From the NCBI GenBank assembly GCA_021464525.1, contig JADRCO010001218.1, positions 1 to 21,247 of the forward strand: 21,247 nt of DNA. Reading direction: 5' to 3'. Below the pieces are notes generated by a model. It was given only the letters and a program-made list of their open reading frames with translations, had not been told where the DNA came from and searched no databases. The translations under genes and the position numbers were made by a program. Shown here piece after piece: positions 1 to 9,035 of this stretch. The stretch is from Rhizophagus sp. LPA8_4_AMF (lineage: Eukaryota > Glomeromycota > Glomeromycetes > Glomerales > Glomeraceae). How positions within the stretch are numbered: the first letter of the stretch is position 1; each line of letters begins with the position of its first letter.

Positions 1-29
1 TTTTATAAATTTTTTTTTAATCTTTTTTT

Positions 30-64
<35 letters not shown>

Positions 65-255
65 ACTTTTTTAAGTTTATTTTATGACTAATATGTTTAC
101 TAACGAAATCTATAATACTTTGCAAAATTAGTAAGTAATTTTTGAAAATTTGGTCTATTATTTTTTATTATTTTTTTTTTTTCGTTCACTATGTATTCGT
201 TAATCTAATAGTAATTTATTATTTTAAGTACGTTATTATTTTATTATTTAACTAC

Positions 256-503
256 CATCATTTTCTTTGCCAATTCTATAGAGATAATTTCGTCATTTTT
301 TTGTCTATTCTATAGAGATAATTTCATCGTTTTCTTTGTCTATTCTATAAGATAATTTCATCATTTTCTTTGTCTATTCTATAAAATAATTTCATCATTT
401 TCTTGTCTATTCTATAATATAATTTCATCATTTTCTGTCTATTCTATAAAATAATTTCATCATTTTCTTTGTCTATTCTATAAGATAATTTCAATCATTT
501 TCT
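256..503. repeat. minisatellite, about 7 copies of a 32-35 bp unit
   Basis: The unit reads roughly GTCTATTCTATAAGATAATT followed by TCATCATTTTCTTT. Copies begin near 270, 303, 338, 372, 405, 437 and 471, so the period drifts between 32 and 35 bp. Copies differ by small changes (GAGATAA, AGATAA, AAATAA, ATATAA after the CTATA core) and by the length of the T/CTTT run, which looks like replication slippage. An A-run of 17 bases follows at 505-521. It is not a CRISPR: there are no unique spacers. Confidence 0.85.
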
Positions 504-879
504 CAAAAAAAAAAAAAAAATATTTTCCATTATTAACAATCGTTAGATAAATTCTTTCCATAATACACCATTCTAGTTAGAAAAAATTTTTTTGTTATAT
601 AATAAATTATTTAAATAATCACATTCATTTTTACTCTTATTGTAACATTTTAACTTTTTACAACTCTATTTCTGTTCTTTAATTCTTTTTTTTTTTTTAT
701 AGGAACGAATTTGGTTTTAACAGTTTAACAAAATTATTGAATTTATTCTATTAAGAACACGGACGCGCCAATCTAGTTAAAATCGAAAAACCCGATCGAG
801 ATGTAAATCATGCCGGAAATTTAAATTTCATGATTGATTGGTTAAACCAGTTAAGAATGTGTAAGTCTGTAAGATGTCG

Positions 880-901
880 ACGAGCGCATGACGAGCGCAT
901 G
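880..901. repeat. 11-bp direct duplication
   Basis: ACGAGCGCATG occurs twice head to tail. It is locally GC-rich against an A+T-rich background. It may be slippage or a target-site footprint left by an excised transposon. Confidence 0.7.
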
Positions 902-1344
902 TGCCTTAAAGAAATTTTATAAACAGAATTTTTGAGAAGCGAATTATTATAATTGTTAAATATGTTAATGCGTACAATGCGTATGATTTCTTTTTATCTT
1001 CGGAGCGTAGATTTGACACGTCGACATTGGAAATTCCTTTATTACCAATAATGTTCCTGTAAATTTCAAAGACACCGAAAGCATTTAAATCTGTAATTAT
1101 TATACTTATCAAACTCAATTAGCAATTAATTTTACACTTACAGATCAGTAATTTATTAAGAATAATTCATACTGGTGTTAATATTCTTTATATTACTTTA
1201 TAGAAGCGGTCCTATTAGGAACGAAGATCTTCCAGGTTTTGTAAAAACGGCTTCTATTCCACGGATAGATGATTTTTAGCATAGGTTAAGAAGAATGGTG
1301 ATTAAATAGCCCGGTTCATTTCACAATCATTTCACCAACAGGAG

Positions 1345-1431
1345 CATTTTACCGATAGTGACAGATTTGAAATCCTAATCCACTTATCCTGACCCTAATC
1401 CTCTGTCTGTGAGATATCTGTCGGTAAAATG
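1345..1431. repeat. short inverted-repeat (MITE-like or foldback) element
   Basis: CATTTTACCGA at 1345-1355 is matched exactly by its reverse complement at 1421-1431. Just inside, CAGAT (1362-1366) pairs with ATCTG (1416-1420); the left arm carries six extra bases between the two blocks. The ~50-base centre contains the related strings CCTAATCC and CCCTAATCC. The arrangement fits a short non-autonomous element or a long hairpin. No target-site duplication was established, so the true outer ends are unknown. Confidence 0.5.
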
Positions 1432-2159
1432 GTTGTCAGTGCGTCCCATTAAAATATTTATTGATTCTCACGCGTTAGATACTTAGATTACCGAAAATAA
1501 AAGTATGTATGACGATATTTGGAACAATAAGTTCTACCAATGACTTTACAATTCTTTATTATTTCAATGCATGCAAAATTACACAACCCACGCATACTGC
1601 AAGAAAGCAAAAGAAATAATTTAATATTGATATTATTTAATTGTTAGAAATGTTCAATAATTTTCTAAAAATTGTACGTCCTAAATGCGTAATTTTGAAC
1701 CTATACGATATTACAAGAAGGTTTGGGAAACCACACAATTTGTTCATAAACAAGATGCATTGAGACAATGGAAAAAAATACATATCTCATGGAAGATACT
1801 CCACAACTACTCTGAACAGCCACCTGGCACTCGGTGTATTTTATATTGTGTGAAACTAATATTCACACAACTTTGACAACACGAGTAACAGTCGTTTTGA
1901 AGTGATATAAGATATAGAAGTTATCAATAAAAGATGGGTCAAACAAATCCAATGATGAATAAAAAAAATGAACTTTTCCTAAATAAAAGGTAAAAGAATT
2001 CAGATATTTATATAATTTTTTAATATAATTATTTTTTTAATTTACTTATTTACTTTATCATATTTTCTTAATTGTACAAAAAATACAATTGATTTATCTG
2101 CATAAGTATCGATCTTTGAACTGTGAAATTTAAATATGATTAAAAGAGTAAACTGCACC

Positions 2160-2231
2160 ATCATCAAATACCTTATGAACCCCCTCCAACAACATCATCA
2201 TCATCAAATACCTTACGAAACCTCCCCCTCC
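2160..2231. repeat. two imperfect direct copies, ~28-32 bp
   Basis: ATCATCAAATACCTTATGAA at 2160 recurs as ATCATCAAATACCTTACGAA at 2200, each followed by a C-rich run (CCCCCTCC or CCTCCCCCTCC). A CAT-triplet run separates them. No function is visible. Confidence 0.65.
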
Positions 2232-2238
2232 TCTACAT

Positions 2239-2268
2239 CGTGATTCGGTAATAGCGAATCGGATCACG
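2239..2268. repeat. imperfect palindrome between genes
   Basis: CGTGATTCG (2239-2247) faces CGAATC plus ATCACG (2255-2268). The right arm carries a small insertion, so either GATTCG/CGAATC or CGTGAT/ATCACG can pair. It lies ~65 bases beyond the predicted poly(A) signal of the F-box gene. It could be a degenerate regulatory site or chance. Confidence 0.3.
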
Positions 2269-2331
2269 GGATTAATAGCGTTTACGTATACGACAAGCAT
2301 TATTCTAATGGCATATCAAATTGTCATCTTA

Positions 2332-2337
2332 TTTATT
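2332..2337 (-). terminator. candidate poly(A) signal of the F-box gene
   Basis: AATAAA on the minus strand, about 40 nt beyond the TAA stop at 2376-2378, in the place expected for a eukaryotic cleavage/polyadenylation signal. In A+T-rich DNA such hexamers are frequent, so position is the main support. Confidence 0.45.
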
Positions 2338-2375
2338 TAATAATTCTCTAATTACTAACTTACAACAAAATAAAT

Positions 2376-3917
2376 TTAATGATAGTAATATTTAGGATAA
2401 TAAGTAATTTTACAATCTAAACCAACGCCAAAATCATTATATTTACTACAAATTGTACTAATACCAGGAAATACTGTACAATCTTTTTCATAATTAAATT
2501 GAATAGGACCAACATTCTTTTTCTTATGAGTTTCAAAAAAATCTAATAAAGCACTCTCCGAAATTTTCCAAGCATGAATTATAATTAAATTTTCTATTTT
2601 ATGAGATTTGTTATGAGTAATAATATTAAATAAAGGATCAAAATTAATTGAAGGAATTGGAGAATAACATCTTGGAATAGAAGGATGTAATAAAAGAGTA
2701 CGTAATTGAGTACATTGATTCAACATTGTTTCTAATTCAAAAGTATTATCTTCTAATATAGGACCATCATAATAAACTAAATTTGGTGAAAAATTTGTCA
2801 ATGAAGTTATTATACTTTGAGCATTTTCAGGATCTTCAATTTGACATCCATGTAATAAAAATCTTTTTAAATTTTTACCCGAATTTCTTATTAAATCAAC
2901 GAACGGTTTTAAATAAATAGGATATTTACTTTCAAGTAAAAATATTTCCAAATTATTTAATGAAATATGAGTAAAATTATTTAAATCTTCTTGATTGTAA
3001 CCACATAATTTTAATTCTAATTCAGTTAAATTTTTAAATTCATTAAGAAATTCTAAAGGAAATTTGATAGATTCCAATTTTAATTGAGTCATTGAAGATG
3101 ATTGATGTAATATCGCAGGCACTATATCATCAATCTTATTTGATAAAGTATAATTTTTACAGATTCGAGATCCAAAAATAACGTTTTTATTACGAATTGT
3201 TAATCTTTTTAAATTTCTTTGAAAAAAGATTAATGTTGATAATTCTGATATTTCAATATGTATAGCAACATCTATATTTTGAATATTCCACGAGAGTTCA
3301 GCCAATTGTGAAAATAATTTAGTAGATACTGGATGTACATTATGATGCTGTTTAAGACTTTTTAAATTTGATAAACAACTTCTCGCTTGTGAATTATTTT
3401 GTAAAGCTTTAACGATTGCTTCAGTTATATCTGAACTTGAAATTTTCAAAGAAATTAAACACGGTGATTGTTCTAAGAAATGATCTAATAATACAATTGA
3501 CATTATTTGAATTTGTTCAGTCTTATAATTTTTTTTCGCAATATCTATATCATCTTTTGTCGTAAAATAAAACCATGATCTAACATAAACTTTCAAATAA
3601 TAAGCATCTAAACTTCGTAAAAATTCCGAATAATTAAATAATGATTTTTCTTTAGTTAAAAATTTAATTCCATATTTTTTCAGTGAATTTCTTGATTCAT
3701 CTGATAATGATTTGATATAAGTGGAAATTAATTTTTTTCCTTCAAGTGACTGTCCATTATTATTGAATGGTCTAATTCTTTTAAATGTATCATTCCATAA
3801 AATAGGAATGATAATTTTACACCATTCTCTATTAACTAAAATACATGAATGTAATGTCGTTATATCATCTTTAAGAAATTCAACAATATTTAAAATAACT
3901 TCTCTTAATAATAACAT
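2376..3917 (-). CDS. F-box protein with C-terminal leucine-rich repeats
   Basis: Intact intronless gene, 513 residues. Residues about 4-45 form an F-box with the wording typical of Glomeromycotina: a hydrophobic helix (EVILNIVEFL), then TLHSCILVN, then W-C-K-I-I-I-P-ILW. F-boxes bind Skp1 and recruit substrates to SCF ubiquitin ligases. The rest, about 150-430, has spaced leucine-rich strands (LKRLTIRN, LTELELKLCG, LKRFLLHGC), which in this class form the substrate-binding solenoid. No membrane segment is seen. The ATG at 3915-3917 is chosen because it opens directly onto the F-box and lies about 65 nt after a TATA box. These fungi carry hundreds of such genes and single members rarely have known substrates. 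The gene is uninterrupted, unlike its neighbours at 4996-14783. Confidence 0.9.
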   Translation of the reverse strand: MLLLREVILNIVEFLKDDITTLHSCILVNREWCKIIIPILWNDTFKRIRPFNNNGQSLEGKKLISTYIKSLSDESRNSLKKYGIKFLTKEKSLFNYSEFLRSLDAYYLKVYVRSWFYFTTKDDIDIAKKNYKTEQIQIMSIVLLDHFLEQSPCLISLKISSSDITEAIVKALQNNSQARSCLSNLKSLKQHHNVHPVSTKLFSQLAELSWNIQNIDVAIHIEISELSTLIFFQRNLKRLTIRNKNVIFGSRICKNYTLSNKIDDIVPAILHQSSSMTQLKLESIKFPLEFLNEFKNLTELELKLCGYNQEDLNNFTHISLNNLEIFLLESKYPIYLKPFVDLIRNSGKNLKRFLLHGCQIEDPENAQSIITSLTNFSPNLVYYDGPILEDNTFELETMLNQCTQLRTLLLHPSIPRCYSPIPSINFDPLFNIITHNKSHKIENLIIIHAWKISESALLDFFETHKKKNVGPIQFNYEKDCTVFPGISTICSKYNDFGVGLDCKITYYPKYYYH

Positions 3918-3918
3918 G

Positions 3919-3990
3919 TTTATATAAAACTAAGGGTAAAAGAAAAAAAAAGAGAAGAGAGAAAGAAAAATTTTCTTCTTTTTATATAAT
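3919..3990 (-). promoter_or_regulatory. core promoter of the F-box gene
   Basis: On the minus strand ATTATATAAA (3981-3990) is a TATA-like box. It is followed by a CT-rich tract (about 3935-3975), as is common at fungal transcription starts, and then the ATG at 3917. Confidence 0.5.
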
Positions 3991-4496
3991 TAATCGAACC
4001 CCCTTTTTTATAATTTACTTTTTTAATGGCTGAAAAGGTACTACCTTTAATAAAAATGATTACCCCGAGGATTTCCATTGTGTAAGTAAATATGTAAACA
4101 TTGCAGTAACATGGCTGTGGGGCTAAAATCCTTGCAACTTGGCAATCAAGTTAATATCAAGTTTTTCTTGTAAAAAAAATTCTATTTAAAAAAAAACTAA
4201 TCATAATTTTTATGAGGAGATGTTCGTTATAATTATTATTATTATATTTAAACTAAAATATCGTGACCGACACATTTCTTTCTTCTATGATAATCTTTTC
4301 GAAGTTCTATTATTCTGAAACATCGATAGTTTATAAAATGGGACTCGTTTCATTATCACCTAAAGATCATTTTAACGTTAATTTTCGGTATATCAAACTA
4401 TAATGAAATAATTTAATATAATTACTGTGGTAACAAAATGATTTATAGAGACAAGATTTTATTTTCTAAAAATACATTATAGTTACATTCATAACC

Positions 4497-4545
4497 TTTC
4501 TTGGCAACATAGTAAATTTTTGAGTGTTACATTGTTGCCGAGAAA
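4497..4545. repeat. stem-loop with 13-bp arms
   Basis: TTTCTTGGCAACA (4497-4509) faces TGTTGCCGAGAAA (4533-4545). Twelve of 13 positions pair, the other being G-U capable in RNA. The loop is 23 bases. It might be a MITE remnant or a foldback; no gene is linked to it. Confidence 0.5.
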
Positions 4546-4942
4546 AAAAAATTAAGAAAAGTGCAAAATTACTCATTCTTATTTATAAATGAAAACGCAT
4601 TTCTTGATTCAAAAAGTAAACTTTTAAAATCGGAACAATTTTAAAGGATATTTATTATATGTAACGATAATGTGAGATAAATATTGTAGAAACCAAAACA
4701 TTATATTTAAAAATTTTGCAGATCATTTAAATATAAAATATGTCGTACCAAAAAACCTTTTTTTTTTTTTCACATGGCCGATTTTGTTCATTTTACTAAT
4801 TAAATTTTAGTGATCATACAAATCAGAATAGTGTATGTCATACATATTTAAGGCAGGATATTTGTACAATCTAACTAATTATATCACTAGTTCCCAATTC
4901 TCAAGCTTTTTTTGGTTGAATAGGTAGATTATTTTACCAAGT

Positions 4943-4973
4943 CACGTGATTATATAGCTGTTAAGATCACGTG
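4943..4973 (+). promoter_or_regulatory. two CACGTG E-boxes flanking a TATATA box
   Basis: CACGTG occurs at 4943-4948 and 4968-4973, both as TCACGTG with A/T flanks, with TATATA at 4951-4956 between them. The first ATG of the following remnant is at 4996. CACGTG is the classic binding site of bHLH factors (Cbf1/Pho4/USF type). The pairing and position suggest a promoter whose gene has since decayed. Confidence 0.4.
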
Positions 4974-4995
4974 TTAAACACCGCCTAATTATTCC

Positions 4996-5770
4996 ATGTA
5001 TTTATATAATCCGATGCTTTTCTATCTTTCACATATTTTGAGTCTGATAGAATTGCCACTTTATCAGGATGAACTTCAACGGGAAATATGGCCGGAATAT
5101 ATTGAGAAGTTCCGATGTAGATTGTTTATCCAAGGTGATGAACCAATAGTGGATTACTGTTTAAAGGCGAAGAAATGTAATGATATCGTCAAACTCTGTA
5201 AAGGTCATTTTAGAAGTGAGTTCTATAGTGGATTAACGCGAGAAAATATGAGATGTATTGCAAAAAATGATTATTATCGTGAATTGGTAGAAATGCTTAT
5301 TCAGGCGGGAAAAAGAATCAATGACTGATATTATAATTGGAAAAGATTATATCAGTCAGTCCGGCATTGCTAATAATCTGAATGCGGTGCAATACTTATT
5401 GAGAGGTATACATTGGATAACTAACCCGAGCAGAGCAGCTAAAACATTGTTTGCGCCACACGCATGTACTCCCGTGAGACAAAAAAAAAATATGCGGATC
5501 ACAACGGGCAGGTCTGTACGACATATATAACGCGTATAATCGAAAAGAAAATAACTACTACATCTATTCTTTCCCAAATAAATGTGAGAAAAATGTGAAA
5601 GGAGGTCTAGTTGCAACACAGAACCTACCTCATAAGTAAATAGTGACGACAAAAGCATATGTTGTGAAAGGCCGAGAACTTTGTAATTTCGAGATCTACA
5701 AGAGCTAGCTATCTTTTGCGTCTTGAAAAGCAGATCTCTATGTGAAAAAGTATGAAGATTCCATTCGCAT
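4996..5770 (+). pseudogene. broken gene of unknown family
   Basis: Coding character is clear but the frame shifts at least twice. Block 1 (4996-5328) begins ATG and encodes a charged helical stretch with REIWPEYIEKF, SGLTREN and LVEMLIQAGKRI. Block 2 (about 5330-5480) is one frame over and contains NNLNAVQYLLRGIHW and SRAAKTLF. After the 10-A run at 5481-5490 a third frame carries GLYDIYNAYN, NNYYIYSF and KGGLVATQ to about 5640. Beyond a possible intron, AYVVKGRELCNFEIYKS and KKYEDSIRMC continue to about 5770 with stops between them. I do not recognise the family; NNLNAVQYLL is faintly ankyrin-like, not enough to call. It lies on the same strand 250 bases before the Crinkler remnant. The 144-codon minus-strand frame at 5356-5790 is its shadow. 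Confidence 0.55.
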
Positions 5771-6022
5771 GTGCTTGGTCCCTCTTTCATAGAACTCTTG
5801 GCATCATAAGACAGCTAATTACGCCTCATACCTCCTTAACTTTTTCCCAGCAAGATATAAAGCATGTAAGAAGTCGGGGAAGTTCAGCCAACTTTCCCGC
5901 AAAAATATTCCCGTAAAAAACAACGCAAAAATAAGATATGTATATGCCAGAAGAGGGACCAGTTATGTATGTATGGGAACGAGTTTTTTCTCACTATGTG
6001 ACATTGTATTTAGGAAAACAAG

Positions 6023-7745
6023 ATGGCCACCAGTAACAGTAATAAAGTTATAAGTCTCAATTGTATTATTGCTGACGATGATTTCAAAGTTATTTTCACG
6101 TTAGAGGTCTGTGAAGACAAGATGGTCAACCAACTCAAACCAATGATCAAAAAGTGGTGGCCAAACAGATTCCAACATATCGATACAAGTAAATTAATTC
6201 TCTGTAAAGTAATTGATACGAATGTTGCTTTATCTTTAAAAAAGAAGGAGGAGGGTAAAAAGGATTACGGACTTCGTTTGTCTCCATTGACAAAAATCAG
6301 TTCACATTTAGTAACGATCAAGAAAACTATTTCGCTAGCGTTAAGCCAAATGAAAATAGTGTCAGCATCGTTGTATGCCCCCCTGACAATAGTTAGATTT
6401 TTTTTCGCATTATGTAATAGCGATAATTGCATTGCATATTCGCAATTTTATGTATTGTTGAGCCGGCTTCCGGTGACGTTTATTTCATAAATAAAGTATT
6501 ATTATTTTATCGATCACCTCCACTTCTATCACTGCTACTGGAAATGAGTTGCTCACGCTAGCGGAAGAAATTAAAAAATATGATACGGAGAAACTTATCG
6601 AATTTTTGCGTGGGGAAAAGGACTTACTTCTCAACGATGCTCATTTCGAAATTTTGCGCAAACGAGAAATAGTCGGTCGAGCTTTCCTCAACAAGATTTC
6701 AGAGATAGTGGGTTTGTAATATGAACGGCCGTAATACTTGCCGACTTCGCTAAGGAGTGTAATGTGAAAAAGCTGAAGCCGTTCTCCTCGTACAAGAGTT
6801 TGAGTGAGATATTAGCGCAATATGACATCAATAGCGATAGTATAACAAGTATTCCACAATTAAGCCAGGTAAGAAGTTTTCAGTGTAAAGCTTTGGATGA
6901 TTTTATCTATACAGAGATGCCAGAATAATCTATTTCTATTATAGAACCTCACCCAATTGAGGAAAATTCTCCGGAGTTTAAGCTCTGCATTGACGACATT
7001 ATTCGCAGAATAAAAAATATGGGTCCTGTTGTTGACAGCAACGAAGCTATGCGCTGTGAATATATTTCAACAATCCTTCACACAGCCGTCAGTCTCCTTA
7101 AAAGTTTACTTATCTTACTTCAGATGACAGTAACTGGTGCTGAAAGTTCTGGTCGTGTGGATTATGTAATCAAAAAAGTCATAGAATAGCTATTCGAAGA
7201 AATAATTTGCATAACTGAAGGGAAGCAAAATTAGCCGGGCAAAGGAGTGGCTCAAAATCTTATGCAATGTAAAAGTTCATGTGATGTAAGTATTGTAGAT
7301 TTTTATTTTTCGCTTTGTACGTTTGCTAACTGGCATTATCGATATAATGTAGATGAACTTAAACATGCTCAAGAAAAGCGGAATGCGGACGAGGCATTCG
7401 ACTATGAGTATGAATATGTATATGGTATTGTCACGACAGGTGAGAAATTGTCTCTATGGAACTGTTTTCCGCTTTATGTATCACTAACTAGTTTCACAAT
7501 TTCTTAGCCACGGAGTAGTACTTCATCCTGCATAGGAGAATAGCACTGAAGGTATCTACTGCACGAGCAGGACTGCATATCGAATCTCACTAACGGAAGA
7601 CGCCGTCAAAGATCCCATCGACTTGCGCAAGAACGTGAAGAGGATTTTAGAGATTATAGTAGGCTTATTAAAAGATAGGGTAATAGCTAGTGAGAAACCC
7701 ACAAATAAGAAACATCGTGTAGAAGAAATAATCAAGAAAAAATAA
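6023..7745 (+). pseudogene. Crinkler (CRN) effector-like gene: Ubl header, SAM-like domain, PD-(D/E)XK domain; inactivated
   Basis: The N-terminus (from ATG 6023) has the Crinkler ubiquitin-like header: ISLNCIIADDDFKVIFTLEV, then VNQLKPMIKK, DTSKLILCKV and LRLSPLTKISSH. Near 6305-6312 one base appears missing; the next frame completes the header (ENSVSIVVCPPDNS). About 6540-6700 encodes a SAM-like helical domain (LAEEIKKYD, KLIEFLRGEKDL, IVGRAFLNK). Further on lies a nuclease-like core: GRVDY at 7151-7165, then ITEGKQ at 7211-7228, fitting the D...E-x-K pattern of PD-(D/E)XK enzymes, followed by GVAQNLMQ. The C-terminus has a basic, NLS-like KKHRVEEIIKKK. Stops occur at 6717-6719, 7187-7189 and 7232-7234. 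Introns survive at about 6870-6945, 7286-7352 (perfect TGCTAAC branch site) and after 7439. CRNs are oomycete/fungal proteins, often acting in nuclei; this copy looks dead. Confidence 0.8.
7286..7352 (+). other. intron preserved in the CRN pseudogene
   Basis: GTAAGT donor at 7286, TGCTAAC branch-point consensus at 7324-7330 and AG at 7351-7352: a 67-nt intron of the size used throughout the window. Its intact signals suggest the gene was spliced until recently. Splicing here leaves the downstream exon one base out of register, so an additional small indel is nearby. Confidence 0.6.
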
Positions 7746-7997
7746 GCATGTATAGTACCATAGAAAATTCGGCATGTATCACAGGCGCAGTCCCAAACTA
7801 TATATTTATTTTTCGCATATAGTAATAAATTTTTTTATTTGGAGTGTTATCAAACATGTCATTCATGCTGGCGGGCTGTTACAAACTGAATCATGTAAAT
7901 TATTTACTACATCAATAAAGAATTCGGCCGAAAAGGCTATACATTGTATAAGCGTGGGATATAGAGATGTATGGTGAATAAAAAAAGTGAGACCTAA

Positions 7998-8821
7998 AGT
8001 CCCACTTGGATAAAATAAATCGCGTCCTATATGGAAGTTGTAATCGAATATGCGCAGTAACGTTAGACATCATGTATCCTTCAAACCAATCAAGCTTACC
8101 ATTATTAAAATCATCGATAATCGAACTCGTATTTTCCACAAAGTAGTAATAAGGTAGGTTGGTTTATTGTTCAACTAGCTTCTTGGAACATGTCATCACG
8201 ATGTTAATTGATCTTCCCGCCTCTATAGATGTTCCAAAATAAAACGGATATATTACTCTTCTTGATATATATCGGCATTTTGATCTTCGCCGAGAAAATC
8301 GGGATTGTCAAATCAGCACAGTAAAATTGTGGCTTTGCTTGATGTCCGTCACGTGCTTTATATCAAACATCTGGCGCAGTAAATCAAACAACTCGATTTG
8401 CGTAATATCATGCTTTCGATACAAATTGACGGACTGGAATATTACAAAAATGAAATATAATGGTAAGGGTGAAATCAAATTGATTATTAGTGTATTGTTT
8501 ATTTTTTATCAAAAATTATGGAATATACTTATTTATTCTCTGGTATATAGGTTCGAAATTAATTCATCACGGAATAGTTCTCTTGCGAAATTTGATCTTT
8601 TACCTGATCTATGTGGGTGGGAGCGAAAAGGGTGATATAGATAGGCGAAAATATTGTATGGGATAGATTAGAGTGTAAGATAGCGATATTAGCGATAGAA
8701 ACAAATTAGTTATAAAGAGAGCAAAGAAATAACTTGATGCTGGGACTCGCATTAAATGGCCTAGGATCCGCGTCTCTTTTATAGCATCATATATTTCGTT
8801 TACTTCTCTACCATTTTTCAT
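7998..8821 (-). pseudogene. degraded gene of unknown family
   Basis: Several coding-like blocks run in order on the minus strand but in different frames. These are NGREVNEIYDAIKE (from 8821), QVKDQISQENYSVMN (near 8565-8610), IELFDLLRQMFDIKHVTD with SHNFTVLI (8308-8434), then after a one-base shift DNPDFLGEDQNADIYQEE (8253-8309, ending at TAA), and finally ENTSSIIDDFNNGKLDWFEG (about 8080-8140). I do not recognise the family and see no catalytic motif or membrane segment. It lies between the CRN remnant and the P-loop NTPase remnant. The amphipathic pattern and the neat frame hand-over at 8307-8310 argue for a real former gene; the middle part (8150-8250) is unclear. Confidence 0.4.
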
Positions 8822-9035
8822 AATAAATATTTATGTTTTACATAAGCATCTGAAAAACTTAATAAAGTTTTGCCTTCGAGCTTTTATTTTTTAAATGTAA
8901 CGCGTACATGTAAATACTAAATTTGCCACTCAGCAAAAGAAAAAGTTATAGTTGCAATAAAAACCTTATTACATATAAATTAATAGCATTAAGTGTCTAG
9001 TATAATTTTATGAACTTCTATGCTAAATTCTATAT

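Larger units (their letters stand above)
1..2330. other. gene-poor A+T-rich stretch with repeats
   Basis: No convincing gene is visible. The first ~60 bases are almost pure T. Identifiable structure is limited to the tandem array at 256-503, an 11-bp direct duplication at 880-901, an inverted-repeat element at about 1345-1431 and a short imperfect duplication at 2160-2231. An open frame of 63 codons at 1685-1876 has no recognisable family features and is treated as chance. Confidence 0.7.
4000..4995. other. intergenic stretch without a visible gene
   Basis: A+T-rich, stop-dense in all frames. It holds a 13-bp-arm stem-loop at 4497-4545 and the E-box/TATA cluster at 4943-4973. Nothing else is supportable. 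Confidence 0.7.

Noticed and set aside
256-503. CRISPR array
   Set aside because: Repeats are contiguous with no unique spacers, and the genome is eukaryotic.
906-1118. 70-codon open frame on minus
   Set aside because: Composition is isoleucine/phenylalanine-rich as expected for A+T-rich non-coding DNA; no family features.
1685-1876. 63-codon open frame on plus
   Set aside because: No recognisable domain, no adjoining coding blocks and no clear splice partners; length expected by chance.
3721-3927. 68-codon plus-strand frame
   Set aside because: Antisense shadow of the F-box gene's N-terminal region.
5356-5790. 144-codon minus-strand frame
   Set aside because: Opposite the coding blocks of the broken plus-strand gene; its translation has no coherent domain, while the plus strand reads as protein in successive frames.
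7774-7977. 67-codon plus-strand frame after the CRN remnant
   Set aside because: It starts beyond the CRN stop codon and shows no family features; mixed hydrophobic and random composition.
8327-8635. 102-codon plus-strand frame
   Set aside because: Lies opposite the minus-strand remnant that contains IELFDLLRQMFDIKHVTD; the plus translation is not protein-like.
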